Source: Alphaproteobacteria bacterium (lineage in GTDB: Bacteria; Pseudomonadota; Alphaproteobacteria; UBA1280; UBA12223). Taken from it: a DNA stretch of 6,408 bases. The notes beneath the pieces are model-generated. The model saw only the letters and a list, made by a program, of their open reading frames with translations, searched no databases and was not told the origin of the DNA. Position numbers and translations under genes: made by a program. The stretch covers positions 1-6,408 of the forward strand of contig DMEM01000075.1 in assembly GCA_003450915.1 (NCBI GenBank). Reading direction: 5' to 3'. Below are positions 1-6,408 of the stretch, one piece after another (position 1 is the stretch's first letter; each line of letters starts with the position of its first letter).

Positions 1-232
1 GTCTAATGCTAACAAAGTTAAACATATGTTTTATTAACGAAACAGATGCAAAAAATACACCTGCTATAACAAATTCTTGTTTTACAGGATTTTGAGATGT
101 TGCAACCTCTACAATTTTCCCTAATAATAGAGGTCCAATAATAGATAATATAGCGACTATTATGCTTAATAACGCATAATACTTAAAGTTTTTTTCTTGT
201 TTAACAAGATTCCATAGGAATGAGATGGCCAT
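1..232 (-). CDS. ABC exporter, N-terminal membrane part (partial at window edge)
   Basis: I translated this by hand: an ATG at 232 opens a frame with no stop to the window edge, giving 77 residues that begin MAISFLWNLVKQEKNFKYYA. Two hydrophobic segments are visible, at about residues 18-38 and 54-75. The first ends in a P-L-L-L-G-K-I pattern, as seen after the first helix of type I ABC exporter membrane domains, so the protein is probably a fused permease/ATPase half-transporter in the inner membrane. The ATP-binding domain would lie outside the window, so the substrate and the fusion itself cannot be shown. An AAAGGA ribosome binding site sits 7 nt before the ATG. The gene has its own promoter and a leader of about 114 nt. 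An unrelated polytopic membrane protein is possible but less likely. Confidence 0.7.
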   Translation of the reverse strand, partial: MAISFLWNLVKQEKNFKYYALLSIIVAILSIIGPLLLGKIVEVATSQNPVKQEFVIAGVFFASVSLIKHMFNFVSIR

Positions 233-352
233 AATAATGTCCTTTATATAATTTTAATAATAATTAGTCTTTTGATATATTTGTTAATAGAATTAAAGAG
301 CTTTTACCATCGTAACCATTTCCCTGTTTTAAAATTTTTTAATTGTTATAGT

Positions 353-381
353 AGTATAACTATTTATTTATAAATATTCAA
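353..381 (-). promoter_or_regulatory. Sigma70-type promoter of the ABC exporter gene
   Basis: On the minus strand, TTGAAT (376-381) and TATACT (353-358) are separated by exactly 17 nt. This places the transcription start near 346, about 114 nt before the ATG at 232. The -35 box lies just past the T-run of the preceding gene's terminator, so the exporter starts as a separate unit. Confidence 0.65.
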
Positions 382-390
382 CTATTCGAC

Positions 391-418
391 ACAAAAAAAG
401 CAGCCCCTAAGAGCTGCC
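391..418 (-). terminator. Intrinsic terminator of the 44-residue membrane protein gene
   Basis: Read on the minus strand, GCAGC (413-417) pairs with GCTGC (400-404) around an 8-nt loop, followed by seven T residues (393-399). It lies about 35 nt after the stop of the small gene at 452. Its 3' arm, AGGGGCTGCTTTT, closely matches that of the terminator near 724-745. Confidence 0.8.
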
Positions 419-451
419 TTTCGAAAAAGAGTTAGTTAAAAAATTGACGAC

Positions 452-586
452 TTAGTTGATGCCGCCGATTTTTTCGTAGTTGTTGTTAAGATCAAAATCA
501 ATGGTTTTGGAAAAGCCGTAGCAAACAGCTGCCCCGATAGCAATAAGAGTGATTGCGCCAAGAGCCAAATAGATTGCAGTTTCCAT
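452..586 (-). CDS. 44-residue single-helix membrane protein, unknown function
   Basis: I found this ORF by reading the minus strand: ATG at 586 and TAA at 452-454 encode 44 residues starting METAIYLALGAITLIAIGAA. Residues 4-25 form one Ala/Gly/Ile-rich membrane helix containing a single Cys (C22). A short polar tail follows with D30, D32, three Asn (34-36), E38, K39 and a Gly-Gly pair (41-42). There is no cleavable signal peptide. An AGGT ribosome binding site lies 8 nt before the ATG, and an ATG at 600 is ruled out because it stops after two codons. The gene has a near-consensus promoter and its own terminator, giving a transcript of about 250 nt. Codon use differs from its neighbours: all four Asn are AAC, five of seven Ile are ATC, four of five Gly are GGC, and no Leu is TTA. 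G+C is about 41%. This implies high expression. I do not recognise the family; an accessory subunit of a membrane complex is one possibility. Confidence 0.8.
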   Translation of the reverse strand: METAIYLALGAITLIAIGAAVCYGFSKTIDFDLNNNYEKIGGIN

Positions 587-650
587 AGCGATTACCTCAT
601 AAATAGTTTTTAATAAAAGTGCGAGGGGTGAAACGTGTTGCTGTACTATC

Positions 651-679
651 TTTATAAGTATATTTAATTAAGAAGTCAA
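651..679 (-). promoter_or_regulatory. Strong sigma70-type promoter of the 44-residue protein gene
   Basis: On the minus strand, TTGACT (674-679) and TATAAA (651-656) are separated by 17 nt, with AT-rich sequence in and around the spacer. Transcription would begin near 644, leaving a 5' leader of about 58 nt. This is the -35 box closest to TTGACA in the window, in line with the high-expression codon use of the gene. Confidence 0.75.
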
Positions 680-720
680 TACTTTTCTTGTAGAAAATTA
701 CCTATTTAGTTTATAAAAAG

Positions 721-748
721 AAAAGCAGCCCTATTACAGGCTGTTTTT
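721..748 (-). terminator. Intrinsic terminator of the 116-residue protein gene
   Basis: CAGCC (726-730) pairs with GGCTG (739-743) around an 8-nt loop, and the stem is extended by A/T pairs. On the minus strand a T-rich run (TTTTCTTTTT) follows, about 40 nt after the stop codon at 789. The plus strand also has a T6 run, so it could act in both directions, but no plus-strand gene needs it. Confidence 0.75.
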
Positions 749-788
749 TCATATTGGATTTAGTTTCATATCCCTCGCAATTACTTAA

Positions 789-1139
789 TTAATCATCACT
801 ATTTGAACTAGGACCTGAATCACTACCGCCACCGAAGGACTCACTTTGTCGAGGTGATTCTTCTTGCTGAGAAGGATCATTCCTAACAGTTTCTTGATGG
901 CGACGTGCTCCCTCTTCTTGGCGGCGTTTTTGGTCAGAATTACTAGTAGAAGCTGACTTTTGTTGACTAGCTGGTTTTGGCTTACGCTGTTCAGACTTTA
1001 TTTTAGACTCTTGCTGTAAGGCATTGTCTAATTTTTTTACTGCATTTTTCTTTTTCCTGCTTTTGTAAAACATGCGAAGAAGGCCACACGCAACAAGTGC
1101 TACAAAAATAATAAGTAACCATGTATTTCTATCAAACAT
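789..1139 (-). CDS. Membrane-anchored protein with a disordered charged tail, unknown function
   Basis: The 116-residue product begins MFDRNTWLLIIFVALVACGL. Residues 6-23 form one membrane helix, followed at once by a basic stretch, RMFYKSRKKK (22-31). By the positive-inside rule the tail should be cytoplasmic. Residues 32-116 are low in hydrophobic residues and rich in Gln, Ser, Lys/Arg and Glu. They end in a Gly/Ser/Asp segment (GGGSDSG, 103-109) and SSNSDD, typical of intrinsic disorder. No catalytic or metal-binding motif is visible. The start is supported by AAGGA 6 nt before the ATG, and the gene has a good promoter and its own terminator. The tail's composition resembles flexible linkers or nucleic-acid/protein scaffolds, but no function can be assigned. 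A YajC-like or divisome role would be guesswork. Confidence 0.8.
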   Translation of the reverse strand: MFDRNTWLLIIFVALVACGLLRMFYKSRKKKNAVKKLDNALQQESKIKSEQRKPKPASQQKSASTSNSDQKRRQEEGARRHQETVRNDPSQQEESPRQSESFGGGSDSGPSSNSDD

Positions 1140-1169
1140 AACTATTCCTTAATTAGAAAATGTTTGGCT

Positions 1170-1197
1170 ATTATAACTATTAATGAAAAAGAATCAA
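1170..1197 (-). promoter_or_regulatory. Sigma70-type promoter of the 116-residue protein gene
   Basis: On the minus strand, TTGATT (1192-1197) and a perfect TATAAT (1170-1175) are separated by 16 nt. The predicted start near 1163 leaves a 5' leader of about 24 nt. The -35 box lies only 7 nt past the hairpin arm of the rluC terminator and overlaps a GAATC pentamer (1191-1195). Confidence 0.75.
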
Positions 1198-1200
1198 GAT

Positions 1201-1232
1201 AAAAAATAAACCTCTGTTTCCAGAGGTTTATT
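1201..1232 (-). terminator. Strong intrinsic terminator of rluC
   Basis: A 12-bp perfect stem (1205-1216 with 1221-1232, core CCTCTG/CAGAGG) closes a 4-nt loop. On the minus strand it is followed by T-rich sequence. It begins 7 nt after the rluC stop codon. The flanking A/T pairs make it palindromic, so it could also stop plus-strand transcription. Confidence 0.9.
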
Positions 1233-1239
1233 AATAAAA

Positions 1240-2226
1240 CTATTTTTTGTGACTAAATCCTAAAATATCCATAACTTCTAGCATTTTTGAATTAACAGGA
1301 GCTTTAAACTCCATTACCTTCTCTGTTATCGGATGTACAATTTCTAACTTATATGAATGTAGACACATTTTAACTTTTTTACCGTTTGGTAGTACATTGA
1401 ATGCTTTATCTGAATACTTACCATCACCTAAAATAGGCGTACCAATTGACTGCATGTGAACTCTAATTTGATGAGTTCTACCAGTTTCAATTTCAACTTC
1501 TAAGAAGTGATAATTTTTATGTCTAGCGATACGCTTATAATATGTTTTAGCATCTTTACCAGCATTATCAACGACTTTCATACGTTCTTTATTATGCTCT
1601 GTAAATTGTTTTTCTACTGAAAAATTAATTTCACCTTGAGGGTCCTGTAAATTACCCACTACAATTGTTAAGTATGTTTTATGAGTCTTACGTTTTGCAA
1701 ACTGAGTTACCAAATCTTTAGCCACTGATTTATTTTTAGCCATAATTAAACAACCTGAAGTGTCTTTATCTAGTCTATGAACTAGCTTAGGAGCTTTTTC
1801 AGGGTAAACTTCCGCAAATAGTCTATCGATGCTTTTTTCTTGTCCTGAGCCTGCTTGAACAGGTATGCCTGCTGGTTTATTCATAACTAAAATATCATCA
1901 TCTTCATAAAGAATCCAAGTTTTTGCATCTTTAATTTGTTTTGCTGTAAATAAGCCTTTTGATTTGATATCTTGATTTGCCATTTCAGCTTGAGAATTTA
2001 AAAATAGACCGGGAACTTTAACAGTATCACCAATTTTAAGAACCTCATTACCCTTAACTCTAGATGAGTTAAGACGAATTTGACCTTTTCTAGCCATTTT
2101 ACGAATTAATGAAAAACCAACACCAAATTTATCAGCTAAAAACTTGTCTAGCTTAATTTTGTTATAGTCCTTATCAATTGTAAATAAGTGTTTGTTTTGA
2201 GTTTCTGTATTTTGATTATCAGTCAT
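1240..2226 (-). CDS. rluC: RluC-type 23S rRNA pseudouridine synthase
   Basis: This 328-residue protein belongs to the RluA/RluC/RluD family, which isomerises uridines in 23S rRNA to pseudouridine. E. coli RluC acts at 955, 2504 and 2580 in the large ribosomal subunit. Residues 22-72 form an S4 RNA-binding domain (KLDKFLADKF ... GQIRLNSSRVKG ... GDTVKVPG). The catalytic domain starts near residue 104. It carries MNKPAGIPVQ (115-124), the family signature HRLDKDTSG (150-158) with the catalytic Asp at 153, and GRTHQIRVH (249-257). Length is normal for the family. HRLDKDTSG and the S4 layout favour RluC over RluD or RluA, but the exact target uridines cannot be read from the sequence. The start has TAGGA 7 nt upstream. 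The gene has its own promoter and a strong terminator, and read-through from the hydrolase gene 84 nt upstream is possible. Confidence 0.93.
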   Translation of the reverse strand: MTDNQNTETQNKHLFTIDKDYNKIKLDKFLADKFGVGFSLIRKMARKGQIRLNSSRVKGNEVLKIGDTVKVPGLFLNSQAEMANQDIKSKGLFTAKQIKDAKTWILYEDDDILVMNKPAGIPVQAGSGQEKSIDRLFAEVYPEKAPKLVHRLDKDTSGCLIMAKNKSVAKDLVTQFAKRKTHKTYLTIVVGNLQDPQGEINFSVEKQFTEHNKERMKVVDNAGKDAKTYYKRIARHKNYHFLEVEIETGRTHQIRVHMQSIGTPILGDGKYSDKAFNVLPNGKKVKMCLHSYKLEIVHPITEKVMEFKAPVNSKMLEVMDILGFSHKK

Positions 2227-2270
2227 TAAAAATTCCTAAATTACTTGTTATATCTGTATATTTAATACTG

Positions 2271-2298
2271 ATTGTAACACTTTTTTCTGTAAAATCAA
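2271..2298 (-). promoter_or_regulatory. Sigma70-type promoter of rluC
   Basis: On the minus strand, TTGATT (2293-2298) and TACAAT (2271-2276) are separated by 16 nt. The predicted start near 2264 gives a leader of about 38 nt. No hairpin terminator lies between the hydrolase stop (2311) and this promoter, so rluC may also be reached by read-through. Confidence 0.65.
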
Positions 2299-2310
2299 TA
2301 AAATAGATTG

Positions 2311-3312
2311 TTATTTAGCACCTTTTAAGATGTCTAGGTATTGGTCAAATTTAGATTCAAGCTCGTCTACCATAAATAATTCTTTAATAAAGTTCGCATA
2401 AGTAATAGACCTCGAGTGCTGCCTAAACATTTGATCTTTCATTAAAAGACTCTCATCAATAATATAATCTTTTGTTAGTATAGTCCCTATTTGTCCATTA
2501 TCTAAGAAAAACTTAACTACATTATTCATTAAAGAAACATCTTCAACAAAAGGAGTATGTCCGGAACCATTTATTTCTAAAATTTGGGCATTTGGTATTG
2601 TTTTAGCCAGTTTTCTACCGCCTTCAATATTTACCATTCTATCTTCTGTGCCATGAATAATTAATGTTGGTGCTAAAATTTTATGTGTCTCCCCTACGCT
2701 AGAAAACCTACCTCCACAAACAAAGTGAGACACCAACGTTCTTTTGCCAAGCTTATATTTATTTAGCTTTTCATCTAGATATTTTTCAATAACTTCAGGA
2801 TGTTTATTTTGAAATTCTTCTGTAAAAGAATAATCCTGCATTTTTACCAATTTATGATGGTTTTTTATATTGTCAATTGAGTTTTTAAGAGTATTTTTTG
2901 TATCCATGATTGATTTAATATCAACTTCAGACTGAAATGAACCAAAGCTAGTACCAATAAGAATAAGTTTATTTACCTTTGTTGGTTGATTTATTGTCAT
3001 TCTTTGAGAGATAAAGCCTCCCATTGAATGCCCCATTAAATAATATGTATCAATTTCTAAAAGATCTAAAATATGTTGATATTCTTCAGCTAATTCATCA
3101 ACTGTAAATGTTATTTTATCTGGAGCTGTAGCAACACCAGGGTTATTAAGCAGTACTACGTTAAACTCTTGAGTTAAAATAGATAAGCTTTCATACCACC
3201 TAAAAGCACCTTCAGAAACCCCAGCAACACAAACAAGAGTTTTGCTAGTTGGCTTTTGTGCCTTATAATATTCATAAATACCTTTATATTTTTTATCTAG
3301 TACGTCGTTCAT
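2311..3312 (-). CDS. Alpha/beta-fold hydrolase with a C-terminal extension
   Basis: The 333-residue product is a cytoplasmic-type alpha/beta hydrolase with no signal peptide. Counting from the ATG, the nucleophile elbow is GHSMG (94-98) with Ser96. The likely acid is Asp224 in HGTEDRMV, and the base is His252 in GSGHTPF, so the Ser-Asp-His triad is complete. The lid region is about residues 128-205. Two features are unusual. The HG oxyanion motif reads AGVSEG (30-35), and the usual D-x-x-G-x-G-x-S loop reads NNPGVATAP (56-64). About 60 residues (272-333), helical and charged, follow the hydrolase core. The substrate is unknown; ester, lactone or thioester hydrolysis are all possible. A TTG at 3318 could extend the protein by two residues, but TAGGA 7 nt before the ATG favours 3312. 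The gene is monocistronic or read through into rluC. Confidence 0.9.
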   Translation of the reverse strand: MNDVLDKKYKGIYEYYKAQKPTSKTLVCVAGVSEGAFRWYESLSILTQEFNVVLLNNPGVATAPDKITFTVDELAEEYQHILDLLEIDTYYLMGHSMGGFISQRMTINQPTKVNKLILIGTSFGSFQSEVDIKSIMDTKNTLKNSIDNIKNHHKLVKMQDYSFTEEFQNKHPEVIEKYLDEKLNKYKLGKRTLVSHFVCGGRFSSVGETHKILAPTLIIHGTEDRMVNIEGGRKLAKTIPNAQILEINGSGHTPFVEDVSLMNNVVKFFLDNGQIGTILTKDYIIDESLLMKDQMFRQHSRSITYANFIKELFMVDELESKFDQYLDILKGAK

Positions 3313-3319
3313 CCTCAAA

Positions 3320-3324
3320 TCCTA
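3320..3324 (-). promoter_or_regulatory. Ribosome binding site deciding the hydrolase start
   Basis: TAGGA on the minus strand lies 7 nt before the ATG at 3312, but only about 1 nt before the in-frame TTG at 3318. Spacing therefore selects the ATG. Confidence 0.7.
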
Positions 3325-3343
3325 TATTAATTTATACCCAATT

Positions 3344-3372
3344 AGATTAGCAAATTATCACAAAATTGGCAA
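3344..3372 (-). promoter_or_regulatory. Possible promoter of the hydrolase gene (weak)
   Basis: On the minus strand, TTGCCA (3367-3372) and TAATCT (3344-3349) are 17 nt apart. The -35 box is good but the -10 box matches poorly. A better -10 box, TATAAA (3331-3336), lacks a well-spaced -35. The gene probably has a promoter here because a terminator lies just upstream, but which boxes are used is uncertain. Confidence 0.35.
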
Positions 3373-3377
3373 TATAA

Positions 3378-3406
3378 ATAAAAAAGACTGCATAAGTTTG
3401 CAGCCT
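3378..3406 (-). terminator. Intrinsic terminator of the 125-residue protein gene
   Basis: On the minus strand, TGCAG (3399-3403) pairs with CTGCA (3388-3392) around a 6-nt loop. An A/C mismatch and an outer G-C pair extend the stem, and TTTTTTATTT follows. It starts about 30 nt after the stop at 3435. Confidence 0.75.
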
Positions 3407-3434
3407 TTTAAAGTTCGCTTTTTAAGATTAGTTT

Positions 3435-3812
3435 TTAATTCTTTACACTCCTGATGCTAACTAAAGCCAACGCAGTTGAAGCAACGGTTTTCAGTTCAAT
3501 CAGTGTCTGATAGTAGCTTGTATTTTTACTTTTGCTATAAAAAGCTAAAGTAAAGTATGATTTTTTAAAGTCATTCATCTTTTCATCAGCAGAAATAATT
3601 ATAGTGTTTAGTATCGCAATAGTATCAGAATCATCAAGATTACTGTTGCTATGGTTTTTTATCATTTCTCTAGCTTTTATGTTAATCTCTGACATGTATT
3701 CAGGAGACTTACTTTCATTAGTCGCATTTATTATCTTGGTAAGTTCACACTTACCCAAAAACACAACTAAAACAACCATAGAGATAAAAATAAGTATTAA
3801 TGTCTCTAACAT
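3435..3812 (-). CDS. Small membrane-anchored protein, unknown function
   Basis: The 125-residue product begins MLETLILIFISMVVLVVFLG. Residues 3-20 form a strong N-terminal membrane helix, followed by a single Cys (C22). A polar, probably helical domain of about 100 residues comes next, with a short less polar stretch at 108-120 that is too short for a second helix with certainty. No lipobox, catalytic motif or known domain is recognised, and the orientation in the membrane is unclear from charge. An ATG three codons upstream (3821) directly abuts the AAGGA sequence, whereas the ATG at 3812 has AAGGA 8 nt upstream, so 3812 is preferred. The gene lies 67 nt after ligA with its own promoter and terminator. 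The placement next to ligA is probably incidental. Confidence 0.78.
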   Translation of the reverse strand: MLETLILIFISMVVLVVFLGKCELTKIINATNESKSPEYMSEINIKAREMIKNHSNSNLDDSDTIAILNTIIISADEKMNDFKKSYFTLAFYSKSKNTSYYQTLIELKTVASTALALVSIRSVKN

Positions 3813-3820
3813 AAATATCA

Positions 3821-3825
3821 TCCTT
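3821..3825 (-). promoter_or_regulatory. Ribosome binding site deciding the start of the 125-residue protein
   Basis: AAGGA on the minus strand is 8 nt before the ATG at 3812. It overlaps or touches the earlier ATG at 3821, which therefore cannot use it. Confidence 0.7.
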
Positions 3826-3847
3826 AAACGTAATAAAAACTACTAAT

Positions 3848-3864
3848 AATATATGTATTTAATT

Positions 3865-3876
<12 letters not shown>
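3848..3876 (-). promoter_or_regulatory. Sigma70-type promoter of the 125-residue protein gene
   Basis: On the minus strand, TTGAAT (3871-3876) and TATATT (3848-3853) are separated by 17 nt, with a start near 3841 and a leader of about 29 nt. The -35 box lies within the arm and loop of an AT-only inverted repeat (3865-3891) that spans the end of ligA. The surrounding sequence is so AT-rich that a chance match is possible. Confidence 0.55.
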
Positions 3877-5988
<2,112 letters not shown>

Positions 5989-6408
5989 TTATTTTATATA
6001 ATTTTCACTTGTATTTTCTTTTTTTATATATTTATTTTCAAATTCGTATAAAGATTGCTTGCAAGAGTGGAAATTATTTCTATAACGTTTAATAAATTCA
6101 AAATCCTGTTGTTCATTACTCATATTATCCATATATGCAATTTCTGAGTTAATTTCATTTATTGCTTTTACTCTAAGCTCTTTTTGTTTATTGTAGTTTA
6201 GATGATCTTGTAGTAGACTAAGCATATCAAAAACTTTTTTTAAATATTGAGTTAATTCTCTTAACCCTTCATTATTAATAGTATATTTTTTATTTGATGA
6301 ATATATATTCCTAGCTGTAGACGTTATATTTGCACACTTGCTAAATTTACTAAAATAAAATACTGTATCATAATTATTTATATTAAGCTTTAAGTCTTTT
6401 CTATAACT
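5989..6408 (-). CDS. Unrecognised protein, C-terminal 139 residues (partial at window edge)
   Basis: The minus-strand frame is open from the window edge to TAA at 5989-5991, giving 139 visible residues; the start lies outside. An internal ATG at 6225 could give a 78-residue protein, but the frame runs another 61 codons upstream without a stop and no ribosome binding site precedes that ATG, so a longer gene is favoured. The visible part is polar, rich in Asn, Lys, Glu and Tyr, and looks mostly helical (for example ELTQYLKKVFDMLSLLQDHL, 51-70). There is no membrane segment and no motif I recognise. It is not RecN-like, although recN neighbours ligA in some relatives. The stop lies 12 nt before the ligA ATG, so the two genes are probably co-transcribed and perhaps translationally coupled. 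Asn- and Lys-rich, AT-rich codons suggest a fast-evolving lineage-specific gene. Confidence 0.72.
   Translation of the reverse strand, partial: SYRKDLKLNINNYDTVFYFSKFSKCANITSTARNIYSSNKKYTINNEGLRELTQYLKKVFDMLSLLQDHLNYNKQKELRVKAINEINSEIAYMDNMSNEQQDFEFIKRYRNNFHSCKQSLYEFENKYIKKENTSENYIK

Noticed and set aside
452..586. ATP synthase subunit c or filamentous phage coat protein
   Set aside because: The Ala/Gly-rich helix recalls both. Subunit c, however, has two helices and about 75 residues with a conserved carboxylate in the second, and phage coat proteins have a signal peptide and a basic C-terminus. Neither fits 44 residues with an acidic/Asn-rich tail.
721..748. Evidence for a plus-strand gene from the bidirectional hairpin
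   Set aside because: Both arms are flanked by A/T runs, but no plus-strand coding frame lies to the left that would need it. It is explained by the minus-strand gene ending at 789.
2227..2310. Terminator between the hydrolase gene and rluC
   Set aside because: I found no G/C-rich inverted repeat followed by T residues; the T-run near 2281-2286 has no stem before it.
3604..3846. Plus-strand 80-codon open frame
   Set aside because: It lies almost wholly opposite the 125-residue membrane protein gene, which has a promoter, ribosome binding site and terminator. The plus frame has none of these and is hydrophobic only because it mirrors AT-rich codons.
5989..6408. RecN upstream of ligA
   Set aside because: recN is a ligA neighbour in some proteobacteria, but the visible C-terminus has no ABC-ATPase signature, Walker B or switch His motif, and its composition is unlike RecN.

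Overview
The window is AT-rich (about one third G+C by eye) bacterial chromosome. All eight supported protein genes lie on the minus strand, so it is read from the high-coordinate end downwards. The standard genetic code fits every gene (TAA or TAG stops, TGG for Trp), and most starts have an AGGA-like ribosome binding site 5 to 8 nt upstream. The NAD-dependent DNA ligase and the S4-domain style of the RluC-type pseudouridine synthase suggest a proteobacterium, plausibly an AT-rich alphaproteobacterium. That placement is an inference from recalled family patterns, not from a search.

Right to left: the 3' part of an unrecognised gene (5989-6408, running off the edge) ends 12 nt before ligA (3880-5976), so the two are probably co-transcribed. 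A small membrane-anchored protein of unknown function (3435-3812) follows, with its own promoter and terminator. Next are an alpha/beta hydrolase with a C-terminal extension (2311-3312) and an RluC-type 23S rRNA pseudouridine synthase (1240-2226) with a strong terminator. Then comes a 116-residue protein with one membrane helix and a disordered charged tail (789-1139), and a 44-residue single-helix membrane protein (452-586) that looks highly expressed. The window ends in the first 77 codons of an ABC exporter (1-232), preceded by a leader of about 114 nt.

The layout is a line of mostly separate transcription units. Five good sigma70-type promoters share a TTGANT -35 box with 16-17 nt spacing, and four hairpin terminators separate the genes. 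ligA and rluC are housekeeping genes (DNA joining and rRNA modification). The genes around them are small lineage-specific membrane proteins or partly recognised enzymes, and no shared pathway is evident.

I see no mobile element, CRISPR array, tRNA, rRNA or defence system. The least explained items are the 44-residue protein and the gene coupled to ligA. No stretch longer than about 220 nt lacks a gene.
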